Part shown: positions 28,574 through 37,670 of the stretch, in pieces
Layout: each line of letters starts with the position of its first letter
How positions within the stretch are numbered: position 1 is the first letter of the stretch
Assembly: GCF_013523165.1 (NCBI RefSeq)
Contig: NZ_JAAMQI010000007.1
Coordinates: 124,001-188,000, forward strand
DNA length: 64,000 nt
Reading direction: 5' to 3'
Origin: Pseudomonas entomophila
Lineage (GTDB): Bacteria; Pseudomonadota; Gammaproteobacteria; Pseudomonadales; Pseudomonadaceae
Translations under genes and position numbers: made by a program
The notes under the pieces: generated by a model
Database searches by the model: none
What the model was told of the DNA's origin: nothing
The model's input: the letters and a program-made list of their open reading frames with translations, nothing else

Positions 28574-30301
28574 ATGACCAGATCCCACGCACTGCTACTC
28601 GCCTTCGCCCTGCTCCAGGGCTGCCAGAGCCTGCCTTCGCAGACGCCGCAGACCGCTGCGCCCGTGGCCGAGACCGCGCCTGCCGAGCCGGCCAAGCCGG
28701 TGGTCTATGGCTCGTTCGCGCCCGAAACGCTGTACAGCCTGCTGGTGGCCGAACTGGCCGGTCAGCGCAACCGTTTCGACATCGCGCTGGACAACTACGT
28801 CGACCAGGCCGAGAAGACCCAGGACCCGGCCGTCTCCGAGCGGGCCTACCGGATCGCCGAGTACCTGGGCGCCGACCAGCCGGCCCTGGACACCGCCCTG
28901 ATCTGGGCGCGGCATGCGCCCGACAGCCTCGATGCCCAGCGCGCCGCGGCCATTCAGCTGGCCCGCGCCGGGCGCTACGACGACGCCATGACCTACATGG
29001 AACGCGTGCTGCAAGGCCAGGGCGACACGCACTTCGACTTCCTCGCGCTGTCGGCGGCCGAAACCGACCAGGCCACGCGGGACGGCCTGCTCAAGAGCTT
29101 CGACCGGCTGCTGACCAGACACCCGGACAATGGCCAGTTGCTGTTCGGCAAGGCCTTGCTGCTGAACCAGGACGGCAAGACGCAGGAGGCCCTCGACCTG
29201 CTCGAGGCGCACCCGACGCAGGACGACGACATCGCTCCGCTGCTGCTGCGCACGCGCCTGCTGCAGGCGCTCGACCGAGGGCCCGAGGCGCTTCCCCTGC
29301 TGCAGAAGGCGATCCGCGAGAACCCTGACGACAAGCGCCTGCGCCTGACCTATGCGCGCACCCTGGTCGAACAGGACCGCCTGGCCGAAGCGAAAGCCGA
29401 ATTCGCCAGCCTGCTGCAGCAGTACCCGGACGATGACGAACTGCGCTATTCCCTGGCGCTGGTGAGCATCGAGACGCAGGACTGGCAAGAAGCCGAAGGC
29501 TACCTACAGGAGCTGATCGAGCGCGACAGCAACGTCGATGCCGCCCACCTCAACCTCGGGCGCATCCGCGAGGACCGTGGCGACGCGACGGGCGCCCTGC
29601 GCGAATACGCCCTGGTCGGCCCTGGCGAGCAGTACCTGGCCGCGCGCCTGCGCCAGGCGGCGATCATGATCACCCAAGGTCGGGACAAGGAGGCCTCGCG
29701 CCTGCTCGACCAGGCACGTGAAGCCCAGCCGGACCTGGCCGTGCAGCTGTACCTGGTGGAGGCCGAGGCCTTCAGCAACGATGGCAAGGACGCACAGGCC
29801 GACACCGTGCTGACCCAGGCCCTCACGCATTACCCGGACGACCTGAACCTGCTCTACACCCACGCCATGCTGGCCGAGAAACGCGGCGACCTGGCGCGCA
29901 TGGAGCGCGACCTGCGCGCCATCCTGGCACGTGAACCGCAGAACGCCATGGCCTTGAATGCGCTCGGCTACACCCTGGCCGACCGCACCACCCGCTATGC
30001 CGAAGCCAAGGCACTGATCGAGCAGGCGCACCAGCTGACCCCGGACGATCCGGCGGTGCTCGACAGCCTGGGCTGGGTGAACTATCGCCTGGGTCACCTG
30101 GACGAGGCCGAGCGCCTGTTGCGCCAGGCCTTCCAGCAATTCCCCGACCCTGAAGTCGCAGCTCACCTGGGCGAGGTGCTCTGGGCCAACGGCAAGCACC
30201 GCGAAGCACGCCAGTTCTGGGCCAAGGGCTTCGCCGCCCAGCCCGACAGCCCCCTCCTGCGCAAGACCGTCCTGCGCCTGACCGGATCCGAGAGTCTCTG
30301 A
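28574..30301 (+). CDS. TPR-repeat lipoprotein
   Basis: The 575-aa protein has a lipoprotein signal ([11 protein letters not shown], Cys17) and about a dozen TPR units, for example [49 protein letters not shown] repeats and a C-terminal [19 protein letters not shown] / [19 protein letters not shown]. Such proteins scaffold envelope assemblies at the outer membrane. In pseudomonads this gene always precedes lolB; here only 2 bases separate them, so it may support lipoprotein handling. The start at 28574 puts the signal peptide at the N-terminus; an earlier ATG at 28532 is less likely. Confidence 0.88.
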   Translation: MTRSHALLLAFALLQGCQSLPSQTPQTAAPVAETAPAEPAKPVVYGSFAPETLYSLLVAELAGQRNRFDIALDNYVDQAEKTQDPAVSERAYRIAEYLGADQPALDTALIWARHAPDSLDAQRAAAIQLARAGRYDDAMTYMERVLQGQGDTHFDFLALSAAETDQATRDGLLKSFDRLLTRHPDNGQLLFGKALLLNQDGKTQEALDLLEAHPTQDDDIAPLLLRTRLLQALDRGPEALPLLQKAIRENPDDKRLRLTYARTLVEQDRLAEAKAEFASLLQQYPDDDELRYSLALVSIETQDWQEAEGYLQELIERDSNVDAAHLNLGRIREDRGDATGALREYALVGPGEQYLAARLRQAAIMITQGRDKEASRLLDQAREAQPDLAVQLYLVEAEAFSNDGKDAQADTVLTQALTHYPDDLNLLYTHAMLAEKRGDLARMERDLRAILAREPQNAMALNALGYTLADRTTRYAEAKALIEQAHQLTPDDPAVLDSLGWVNYRLGHLDEAERLLRQAFQQFPDPEVAAHLGEVLWANGKHREARQFWAKGFAAQPDSPLLRKTVLRLTGSESL

Positions 30302-30303
30302 CC

Positions 30304-30924
30304 ATGCCCCTGTTGCGCCACTGCACCACCTTCTTCCTGATCGCCCTGCTCGCTGGCTGCGCCGGCATCGGTTCGCGCGAGGCCCTGCAAGGGCACGGCA
30401 ACCCCCAGCTGTGGCAGGCCCACAAACAGCAGCTGTCGAACCTCGACGGCTGGCAGATCAACGGCAAGATCGGTATCCGCGCACCGAAGGATTCGGGCAG
30501 CGGCACCCTGTTCTGGCTGCAACGCCAGGACTACTACGACATTCGCCTGGCCGGCCCACTGGGTCGCGGCGCGGCGCGCCTGACCGGTCGCCCGGGCGGC
30601 GTGACCCTGGAAGTCGCCAACCAGGGCCAGTACGAGTCCCCGTCCCCCGAGATCCTGCTGGAGGAACAGTTGGGCTGGAAACTGCCCGTCTCCAACCTGG
30701 TGTGGTGGGTCCGCGGTCTGCCGGCACCGGACAGCAAGAGCCAGCTGACGCTCGACGGCGACAGCCATCTGGCAAGCCTGAACCAGGACGGCTGGCAGGT
30801 GCAGTACCTGAGCTACACCGAGCAGAACGGCTTCACCTTGCCCGAGCGCATCAAGCTGCATGGCCAGGACCTGGACGTGACCCTGGTGATCAAGGACTGG
30901 CAGCCACGCCAGCTGGGGCGCTGA
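30304..30924 (+). CDS. lolB: Outer-membrane lipoprotein receptor LolB
   Basis: LolB accepts lipoproteins from the periplasmic carrier LolA and inserts them in the outer membrane; it is itself a lipoprotein. The 206-aa protein has signal LIALLAGC (Cys19) and the LolB fold: [45 protein letters not shown]. It is encoded between the TPR lipoprotein and ispE with 2- and 3-base gaps. Confidence 0.94.
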   Translation: MPLLRHCTTFFLIALLAGCAGIGSREALQGHGNPQLWQAHKQQLSNLDGWQINGKIGIRAPKDSGSGTLFWLQRQDYYDIRLAGPLGRGAARLTGRPGGVTLEVANQGQYESPSPEILLEEQLGWKLPVSNLVWWVRGLPAPDSKSQLTLDGDSHLASLNQDGWQVQYLSYTEQNGFTLPERIKLHGQDLDVTLVIKDWQPRQLGR

Positions 30925-30927
30925 CCC

Positions 30928-31773
30928 ATGGCGCGCCTGACCTTGCCGGCCCCGGCCAAGCTCAACCTGTGGCTGCACATCCTGGGTCGGCGGGCCGACG
31001 GTTACCACGAGCTGGAAACCGTGTTCCAGTTTCTCGAGCATGCCGACCAGCTGAGCTTCGAGATTCGCCAGGATGGCGAGATCCGCCTGCACGACACCCT
31101 CGCCTCGGTGCCGCACGACGGCAACCTGATCGTGCGCGCGGCGCGCAGCCTGCAACAGGCCTCGGGCTGCACGCTGGGCGCGGACATCTGGCTGGACAAG
31201 GTCCTGCCCATGGGCGGCGGCATCGGTGGCGGCAGTTCGGACGCCGCGACCACGCTGCTGGCGCTCGATCATCTCTGGCAACTGGGCTGGAGCCACGACC
31301 GCCTGGCCGAGCTGGGCCTGACGCTGGGCGCCGACGTGCCGGTGTTCGTGCGTGGACACGCCGCGTTCGCGCAAGGGGTCGGCGAGCGGCTGACCCCGGT
31401 CGATCCCGCCGAGCCCTGGTACGTCGTGCTGGTGCCGCAAGTGTCTGTCAGCACTGCGGAAATTTTTTCACATCCGCAGTTGACACGTGATTCCCTCCCC
31501 CTTAAGATGCGCCCCGTTCCCGAGGGAAACAGTCGAAATGACTGCCAACTTGTGGTAGAGCACAGTTATCCAGCCATTCGCGATGCATTGAATGACCTGG
31601 GCCAATACACTGAGGCTCGACTCACCGGGACTGGAAGTTGCGTGTTTGGGTCCTTCCCAAGCAAAGCCGAAGCTGATAGAGTTCTGGCCCTCCTTTCAGA
31701 GACCCAAACAGGGTTCGTCGCCAAGGGCAGCAACGTTTCGATGTTGCACCGAACGCTTCAAAGCCTGCTCTAG
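30928..31773 (+). CDS. ispE: 4-diphosphocytidyl-2-C-methyl-D-erythritol kinase
   Basis: IspE phosphorylates CDP-ME in the MEP isoprenoid pathway. The 281-aa GHMP kinase has [28 protein letters not shown] start, the ATP loop [17 protein letters not shown] and the C-terminal [12 protein letters not shown] motif. Its last third is notably less GC-rich and contains a good sigma70 promoter for the tRNA and prs downstream. It is the third gene of the lolB operon. Confidence 0.95.
   Translation: MARLTLPAPAKLNLWLHILGRRADGYHELETVFQFLEHADQLSFEIRQDGEIRLHDTLASVPHDGNLIVRAARSLQQASGCTLGADIWLDKVLPMGGGIGGGSSDAATTLLALDHLWQLGWSHDRLAELGLTLGADVPVFVRGHAAFAQGVGERLTPVDPAEPWYVVLVPQVSVSTAEIFSHPQLTRDSLPLKMRPVPEGNSRNDCQLVVEHSYPAIRDALNDLGQYTEARLTGTGSCVFGSFPSKAEADRVLALLSETQTGFVAKGSNVSMLHRTLQSLL
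31480..31508 (+). promoter_or_regulatory. Promoter for tRNA-Gln and prs, inside ispE
   Basis: TTGACA (31480-31485), a 17-bp spacer and TAAGAT (31503-31508) form a near-consensus sigma70 promoter within the ispE coding sequence. About 300 bp of leader separates it from tRNA-Gln. Confidence 0.75.
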
Positions 31774-31806
31774 GTATCGAGTATCGCACTCGAAAGCAAC
31801 AGATAC

Positions 31807-31881
31807 AGGGGCGTCGCCAAGCGGTAAGGCAGCAGGTTTTGATCCTGCCATGCGTTGGTTCGAATCCAGCCGCCCCTGCCA
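31807..31881 (+). tRNA. tRNA-Gln (anticodon TTG)
   Basis: A 75-nt cloverleaf ending in encoded GCCA: acceptor AGGGGCG pairs with CGCCCCT, anticodon loop TTTTGAT with TTG at 31839-31841 closed by CAGG/CCTG, and T-arm GGTTCGAATCC. It lies between ispE and prs and is transcribed with them or from the promoter inside ispE. Confidence 0.97.
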
Positions 31882-31929
31882 TTTTCCTTATACTCATCCA
31901 GGTATACCCTCAGCCTTCAGGTACTGCGC

Positions 31930-32871
31930 GTGTCCAAGATGATGGTCTTTACGGGGAATGCCAACCCCGATCTGGCTCGGCGTGTCGTACGTCAGCTGCA
32001 CATCCCTCTGGGTGATGTTTCTGTCGGCAAGTTCTCCGACGGCGAAATCAGCACTGAAATCAATGAGAACGTCCGCGGTAAGGATGTCTTCATCATTCAG
32101 CCTACGTGCGCGCCAACCAACGATAACCTGATGGAACTGGTCGTGATGGCTGATGCCTTCCGCCGCTCCTCAGCCTCCCGAATCACCGCCGTGATTCCCT
32201 ACTTCGGATACGCCCGCCAGGATCGCCGTCCGCGTTCGGCTCGTGTTGCCATCAGCGCCAAAGTGGTCGCTGACATGCTCACGGTCGTGGGTATCGACCG
32301 TGTACTCACCGTCGACCTGCACGCAGACCAGATCCAAGGCTTCTTCGATATCCCCGTCGACAACATCTACGGCTCGCCCGTACTGGTCGACGACATCGAG
32401 GACCAGCGCTTCGAGAACCTCATGATCGTTTCCCCGGACATCGGTGGCGTCGTGCGTGCACGTGCCGTCGCCAAGTCCCTGGGCGTCGACCTGGGCATCA
32501 TCGACAAGCGCCGCGAGAAGGCCAATCACTCCGAAGTGATGCACATCATCGGCGACGTCGAAGGACGCACCTGCATCCTGGTAGACGACATGGTCGACAC
32601 CGCCGGTACCCTGTGCCACGCGGCCAAGGCCCTGAAAGAACACGGCGCCGCACGGGTCTATGCCTACTGCACGCACCCTGTCCTGTCGGGCCGTGCGATC
32701 GAGAACATCGAGAAGTCCGTGCTCGACGAGCTGGTGGTGACCAACACCATCCCGCTGTCGGCCGCTGCTCAAGCCTGCGACCGTATCCGCCAGCTGGATA
32801 TCGCGCCGGTGGTTGCCGAGGCGGTTCGCCGCATCAGCAACGAAGAATCGATCAGCGCGATGTTCCGCTAA
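31930..32871 (+). CDS. prs: Ribose-phosphate pyrophosphokinase
   Basis: Prs makes PRPP from ribose-5-phosphate and ATP for nucleotide, His, Trp and NAD synthesis. The 313-aa protein has [20 protein letters not shown], the [20 protein letters not shown] block, the flexible [10 protein letters not shown] loop and the PRPP motif [16 protein letters not shown]. The start is the GTG at 31930 ([10 protein letters not shown]), which gives the pseudomonad length. PRPP also feeds hpt and upp encoded 17 kb away. Confidence 0.96.
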   Translation: MSKMMVFTGNANPDLARRVVRQLHIPLGDVSVGKFSDGEISTEINENVRGKDVFIIQPTCAPTNDNLMELVVMADAFRRSSASRITAVIPYFGYARQDRRPRSARVAISAKVVADMLTVVGIDRVLTVDLHADQIQGFFDIPVDNIYGSPVLVDDIEDQRFENLMIVSPDIGGVVRARAVAKSLGVDLGIIDKRREKANHSEVMHIIGDVEGRTCILVDDMVDTAGTLCHAAKALKEHGAARVYAYCTHPVLSGRAIENIEKSVLDELVVTNTIPLSAAAQACDRIRQLDIAPVVAEAVRRISNEESISAMFR

Positions 32872-32895
32872 GGCGGACGTCACGTTGATACATAC

Positions 32896-32933
32896 GCCCC
32901 GCCCCGACGTTCGCGCCGGGGCGGGGCTTTTTT
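32896..32933 (+). terminator. Rho-independent terminator after prs
   Basis: An 11-bp stem GCCCCGCCCCG / CGGGGCGGGGC with a 10-base loop is followed by six T residues (32928-32933). Confidence 0.95.
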
Positions 32934-32994
32934 GCCCTCCCCGGTCCGGTGCTGGTCGCAAGCACCCTCCGGAAGGCTTATTTGGAGAAACAAC

Positions 32995-33594
32995 ATGACC
33001 GATTTCATCCTGAACGCCCAAGCGCGTACTGACCTGGGGAAAGGTGCGAGCCGCCGCCTGCGTCACGCCGCCAACGTCCCTGCCGTTGTCTACGGTGGTA
33101 ACAAGGACGCCGAATCCCTGACCGTCGTGGCCAAGGAAATCGCCAAACTGTTCGAAAACGAAGCGGCCTTCAGCCACGTCATCGAACTGAACGTCGACGG
33201 CGCCAAGCAGAACGTCATCGTCAAGGCGATGCAGCGTCACCCGTCCAAGGGCTTCATCATGCACGCCGACTTCGTTCGCGTCGTCGCTGGCCAGAAGCTG
33301 ACCGCCAAGGTTCCGGTTCACTTCATCAACGAAGAAGCCCCGGTCAAGAAAGGCGGCGAGATCTCGCACACCGAGAACGAAATCGAAGTGTCTTGCGAAG
33401 CCAAGGACCTGCCTGAGTTCATCGAAGTGGACCTGGGCAACGCTGAAATCGGCACCATCATCCACCTGTCGGACCTCAAGGCTCCTCAGGGCGTCGAGTT
33501 CGTGGCCCTGGCCCACGGCGACGACAAGGCTGTTGCCAACGTTCACGCACCGCGTGTCGAAGCCGCTGACGAAGCAGAAGGCGCTGCCGAGTAA
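32995..33594 (+). CDS. rplY: 50S ribosomal protein L25 (TL5/CTC long form)
   Basis: L25 binds 5S rRNA. The 199-aa protein is the two-domain form: an N-terminal L25 domain ([34 protein letters not shown]) and a C-terminal TL5-like beta domain ([31 protein letters not shown]), unlike the short E. coli protein. TTGGAGAAACAAC gives a good ribosome-binding site. It follows the prs terminator, so it has its own promoter or read-through. Confidence 0.95.
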   Translation: MTDFILNAQARTDLGKGASRRLRHAANVPAVVYGGNKDAESLTVVAKEIAKLFENEAAFSHVIELNVDGAKQNVIVKAMQRHPSKGFIMHADFVRVVAGQKLTAKVPVHFINEEAPVKKGGEISHTENEIEVSCEAKDLPEFIEVDLGNAEIGTIIHLSDLKAPQGVEFVALAHGDDKAVANVHAPRVEAADEAEGAAE

Positions 33595-33617
33595 TCACTC
33601 GCACGCCGGCGTTGACC

Positions 33618-33646
33618 GGGTGACCGTGCCCTGGGCACGGTCACCC
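33618..33646 (+). other. Perfect hairpin between rplY and pth
   Basis: GGGTGACCGTGCC and GGCACGGTCACCC pair over 13 bp with a 3-base loop. No T run follows, so an mRNA processing or stabilising element is as likely as partial termination. Confidence 0.5.
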
Positions 33647-33672
33647 ACCAACTCCAAGGAAGAGCCCCTGAC

Positions 33673-34257
33673 GTGACCGCCATCCAGTTGATCGTCGGCC
33701 TGGGTAACCCCGGCCCCGAATACGAACAGACCCGGCATAACGCAGGGGCTCTTTTCGTTGAACGCATTGCCAGCGCCCAGCGCGTCACCTTGATCGCTGA
33801 CCGCAAGTATTTCGGCCTGACGGCTAAATTCAGCCATCAGGGCCATGACGTTCGTCTGTTGATCCCCACCACCTACATGAACCGCAGCGGCCAGTCCGTG
33901 GCGGCCTTGGCGAATTTCTTCCGCATCAAGCCGGAAGCGATCCTGGTGGCCCACGACGAACTCGACCTGCCACCCGGCGTCGCCAAGCTCAAGCGCGGCG
34001 GCGGGCACGGGGGTCACAACGGGCTGCGCGACATCATCGCCCAGCTCGGTAACCAGAACGACTTCCATCGCCTGCGGCTCGGCATCGGCCACCCGGGTGA
34101 CGCCAAGCTGGTGTCCAACTTCGTCCTGGGTCGTGCGCCGCGCGCCGAACAGGACAAGCTCGACGCCAGCATCGATTTTGCCCTCGGCGTGCTGCCGGAC
34201 GTGCTGGCCGGCGATTTCGCCAAGGCCATGCGCGAACTGCACAGCCAAAAGGCCTGA
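33673..34257 (+). CDS. pth: Peptidyl-tRNA hydrolase
   Basis: Pth recycles peptidyl-tRNAs dropped from ribosomes. The 194-aa protein shows [23 protein letters not shown] with the catalytic His, [10 protein letters not shown], the DELDLPPG motif with the catalytic Asp, and [13 protein letters not shown]. It uses GTG at 33673 as start ([11 protein letters not shown]), with AAGGAAGAG upstream. ychF follows by 22 bp. Confidence 0.96.
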   Translation: MTAIQLIVGLGNPGPEYEQTRHNAGALFVERIASAQRVTLIADRKYFGLTAKFSHQGHDVRLLIPTTYMNRSGQSVAALANFFRIKPEAILVAHDELDLPPGVAKLKRGGGHGGHNGLRDIIAQLGNQNDFHRLRLGIGHPGDAKLVSNFVLGRAPRAEQDKLDASIDFALGVLPDVLAGDFAKAMRELHSQKA

Positions 34258-34279
34258 ATTCACCAAAAGGGGAATACCC

Positions 34280-35380
34280 ATGGGTTTCAACTGCGGCATC
34301 GTCGGCCTGCCCAACGTGGGCAAATCCACCCTGTTCAACGCCCTGACCAAATCGGGCATTGCGGCGGAAAACTTCCCCTTCTGCACCATCGAGCCGAACA
34401 GCGGCATCGTGCCGATGCCCGATGCACGCCTGGACGCCCTGGCGGCCATCGTCAAGCCCAACCGCGTGCTGCCGACCACCATGGAGTTCGTCGACATCGC
34501 CGGCCTGGTGGCCGGTGCCTCCAAAGGTGAAGGCCTGGGCAACAAGTTCCTGGCCAACATCCGCGAGACCGACGCCATCGCCCACGTGGTGCGCTGCTTC
34601 GAAGACGAGAACGTGATTCACGTCTCCAACAGCGTCGACCCCAAGCGCGACATCGAGATCATCGACCTCGAGCTGATCTTCGCCGACCTCGACAGCTGCG
34701 AGAAGCAGCTGCAGAAGGTCACCCGCAACGCCAAGGGCGGTGACAAGGAAGCGCTGGCACAGAAGGCCATCCTCGAGAAGCTCATCCCGCACTTCACCGA
34801 AGGCAAGCCCGCGCGCAGCCTGATGAAAGACATGGGCGCCGACGAGAAGGCCGTCGTGCGTGGCTTCCACCTGCTGACCAGCAAGCCGGTCATGTACATC
34901 GCCAACGTGGCCGAAGACGGCTTCGAGAACAACCCGCACCTGGACGTGGTCAAGGCCATCGCCGAGGAAGAAGGCGCGGTCGTGGTGCCGGTGTGCAACA
35001 AGATCGAAGCGGAGATCGCCGAGCTCGAAGAAGGCGAAGAGAAGGACATGTTCCTCGAAGCCCTGGGCCTCGAAGAACCTGGCCTGAACCGCGTGATCCG
35101 TGCCGGTTACGGCCTGCTCAACCTGCAGACCTACTTCACTGCCGGCGTGCAGGAAGTCCGTGCCTGGACCGTGCGCATCGGTGCCACCGCTCCCCAGGCG
35201 GCCGGCGTGATCCACACCGACTTCGAAAAGGGCTTCATCCGTGCCGAAGTGGTCGCCTATGACGACTTCATCCAGTACAAGGGTGAAAGCGGCGCCAAGG
35301 AAGCCGGCAAGTGGCGTCTGGAAGGCAAGGACTACATCGTCAAGGACGGTGACGTGATGCACTTCCGCTTCAACGTCTGA
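34280..35380 (+). CDS. ychF: Redox-regulated ATPase YchF (OLA1 family)
   Basis: YchF is an Obg-family P-loop NTPase that prefers ATP and binds ribosomes; it affects oxidative-stress resistance. The 366-aa protein has [14 protein letters not shown] (G1), [17 protein letters not shown] (G3) and the altered G4 motif VCNKIEAE (NxxE instead of NKxD), the hallmark of ATP preference, plus a C-terminal TGS domain ([20 protein letters not shown]). AAAGGGGAA precedes the ATG. Co-transcription with pth is conserved widely. Confidence 0.97.
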   Translation: MGFNCGIVGLPNVGKSTLFNALTKSGIAAENFPFCTIEPNSGIVPMPDARLDALAAIVKPNRVLPTTMEFVDIAGLVAGASKGEGLGNKFLANIRETDAIAHVVRCFEDENVIHVSNSVDPKRDIEIIDLELIFADLDSCEKQLQKVTRNAKGGDKEALAQKAILEKLIPHFTEGKPARSLMKDMGADEKAVVRGFHLLTSKPVMYIANVAEDGFENNPHLDVVKAIAEEEGAVVVPVCNKIEAEIAELEEGEEKDMFLEALGLEEPGLNRVIRAGYGLLNLQTYFTAGVQEVRAWTVRIGATAPQAAGVIHTDFEKGFIRAEVVAYDDFIQYKGESGAKEAGKWRLEGKDYIVKDGDVMHFRFNV

Positions 35381-35413
35381 CGCACCCAGCGACGTTCGTC
35401 GCGCAGTGTTTCG

Positions 35414-35452
35414 AAAAAGCCCCTGCGGTCGCGATCGATCCGGGGGCTTTTT
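35414..35452 (+). terminator. Rho-independent terminator after ychF
   Basis: AAAAAGCCCC (35414-35423) pairs with GGGGCTTTTT (35443-35452), a stem with A and T tracts that can act in both directions. Confidence 0.9.
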
Positions 35453-35521
35453 AGTGGGCCATGGGTGTGCGTTCAGTGCCTCTTGAATAGCGCGAATCCT
35501 TCGCCATACATCCTCGACGGC

Positions 35522-35548
35522 TCAAGAAATCCTGCCACGTGTCGATCC
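35522..35548 (+). promoter_or_regulatory. Candidate sigma28 (FliA) promoter of the chemoreceptor gene
   Basis: TCAAG at 35522-35526 and GTCGATCC at 35541-35548 are arranged as in flagellar sigma factor promoters (TCAAG / GCCGATAA with about 14 bases between). The 3' end of the -10 box deviates. Position about 100 bp before the receptor start is suitable. Confidence 0.4.
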
Positions 35549-35646
35549 AGTGACACCAGCGCCCCTGAACTGGACATGGACGGCCTGGACAAGAAAAGAC
35601 CAATCGACACGATTCGGTCATTCTGCCCTACTGCCAGGAGCCTCGC

Positions 35647-37626
35647 ATGCCCAGCCCCCGTACCCACATCGCCTCCCAGCTTGGCGTCGCCCTCGCCGTC
35701 GTGCTGGCCGTCGTGATCACTGGCAGCACCCTGTTCGCCTTGCATGCCTTGAACGACGCCAACCTCGAGACCCGCCAGGAGCACCTGCTCAGCGAAGCAC
35801 GCCTGCTGGCCGATCAGCTCGACACCTTCCACGGCTCGCTCAAGGACAATACCCAACGCCTGAGTGGCCTGTTCGAGCGGCGCTTCGCCACGGGGCTGAC
35901 CTTGCAGGGCAACGAAACGGTAGTGGTGGCCGGAGAAGCCACGCCGGCGCTCTACCTGAACGCTCGCCTGGTGAACAACGACACCCAGCAGGTCGATGAC
36001 TTCAAGGACATGACGGCGGGTGTGGCCACGGTGTTCGTGCGCAGCGGCGATGACTTCGTGCGCATCAGCACGTCGCTGACCAAGCAGGACGGGAGCCGCG
36101 CTCTGGGCACTCGACTGGACCGTCAGCACCCTGCCTACGCACGCTTGCTGTCAGGCCAGGCCTACGTCGGCCGTGCCATGCTGTTCGAGCGCAACTACAT
36201 GACCCGTTATGTTCCCGTGCGCGATGGTAGTGGTCAGGTCATCGCCGCCCTGTTCGTGGGCTTCGATTACACCGATGCGCAGAACACCCAGTTCGCCAAC
36301 CTCACGCGCTTTCGCATCGGCCAGACCGGCTCCCTGGCCTTGCTCGACGAGCACCATACCTGGCTGGTCGCCCCGGCCGAGGTGAACGACCCAGCAGCGG
36401 CCGCACAAGCCTTCGCGGGCACGGACGGCCTGCAGGGGCGCTTCTGGCAGGACGGCGAGCGCACCCTGTTCAGTGTCACCACACCGTTCGCCGAAGGCCC
36501 ATGGACCGTGGTGGCGAGCATGCCCGAGGCCGAGCTGGAGGAAGTGACCTGGAACGTCGGCCTGCGCCTGGCCATCGGCAGCCTGCTGGCCATGGCGCTC
36601 GCCGTCGCCGCCACGCTCTGGCTGCTGCGGCGCAAGCTGCGGCCGCTGGCCGGGTTGGTGACCCAGGCCCAGGCATTGGGCGCGGGCGACCTGAGCGCAC
36701 GCCTGCCGGTGACCAGTCAGGACGAGATCGGCCAACTGGCCGGCAGCTTCAATCAGATGGCCGACGCCTTGAGCGACATGGTCGAGCACATTCGTCAGGC
36801 CTCCGGGCAGGTCAGTGAGCGGGCGCATGCCTTGGCCGGCCTGTCTGCCGCGGCCTGCGACGGCATGGAGCGGCAATCGGGTGAGATCACCAGCATGGCA
36901 GGCGCCGTGGAGGAGTTCAGTGCCACGTCGCTGGACATCGCCGACAACATGGCAGGCACCGAGCGCACTGCACGGGACAACGCCCAGCAGACCCGTGTCG
37001 GTCGCAATGCCATGGACGACGCTTCGGCTTCGCTCAAGCAGATCGCCGAAGCCCTGGGCGGTACGGCGGCGGCGATGGACACCCTGGGTTCACGCTCCCA
37101 GGAAATCGGCGGCATCGTCGGGGTGATCACCGCCATCGCCGAGCAGACCAACCTGCTGGCGCTCAATGCCGCCATCGAGGCCGCACGTGCCGGCGAGCAG
37201 GGACGCGGCTTCGCGGTGGTGGCCGATGAGGTCCGCAGCCTGGCCGGACGCACGCGTCAGGCGACCGACGAGATCTCGGGCATGATCGCCAGCATCCAGC
37301 AGCAGACCGAGCAGGCGATCGGCACCTTGGCGCAGGGCAACCAGCTGATGCACGAAGGTCTGACCCGCAATGATCAGGTCGCCCAGGCCCTGGCCCGGAT
37401 CGACGAGCAGAGCCGTGCGGCGGGGGAGCAGTTCGCGCTGATCACTACCGCCACCCAAGAGCAGAGCAGCACGGCGACCGTGCTCAGTCGCAACTTGCAG
37501 AGCATCGCCCAGGCCAATGGGCAACAGCACGAGGTGGCCAACGACCTGGCCACGACGGCCAAGGAGCTCGAGGGGCTGGCTGCGCAGTTGCGTCGGGAAG
37601 TGGACCGGTTCAGGGTCAACGCCTGA
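35647..37626 (+). CDS. Methyl-accepting chemotaxis protein with Cache-type sensor
   Basis: The 659-aa receptor has TM1 (about residues 9-31), a large periplasmic Cache_3-Cache_2-like domain with the FVRISTSL / [40 protein letters not shown] block, TM2 (about 300-322), a HAMP domain and a cytoplasmic signalling domain whose hairpin tip is [32 protein letters not shown]. It signals to CheA-CheW in polar arrays. The ligand is not predictable; related sensors bind organic acids. The start is preceded by AGGAGCCTCGC. Confidence 0.93.
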   Translation: MPSPRTHIASQLGVALAVVLAVVITGSTLFALHALNDANLETRQEHLLSEARLLADQLDTFHGSLKDNTQRLSGLFERRFATGLTLQGNETVVVAGEATPALYLNARLVNNDTQQVDDFKDMTAGVATVFVRSGDDFVRISTSLTKQDGSRALGTRLDRQHPAYARLLSGQAYVGRAMLFERNYMTRYVPVRDGSGQVIAALFVGFDYTDAQNTQFANLTRFRIGQTGSLALLDEHHTWLVAPAEVNDPAAAAQAFAGTDGLQGRFWQDGERTLFSVTTPFAEGPWTVVASMPEAELEEVTWNVGLRLAIGSLLAMALAVAATLWLLRRKLRPLAGLVTQAQALGAGDLSARLPVTSQDEIGQLAGSFNQMADALSDMVEHIRQASGQVSERAHALAGLSAAACDGMERQSGEITSMAGAVEEFSATSLDIADNMAGTERTARDNAQQTRVGRNAMDDASASLKQIAEALGGTAAAMDTLGSRSQEIGGIVGVITAIAEQTNLLALNAAIEAARAGEQGRGFAVVADEVRSLAGRTRQATDEISGMIASIQQQTEQAIGTLAQGNQLMHEGLTRNDQVAQALARIDEQSRAAGEQFALITTATQEQSSTATVLSRNLQSIAQANGQQHEVANDLATTAKELEGLAAQLRREVDRFRVNA

Positions 37627-37670
37627 TCCCTCTGCAGCACAGGGCGCCACACGTGGCGCCCGCCGCAGCC

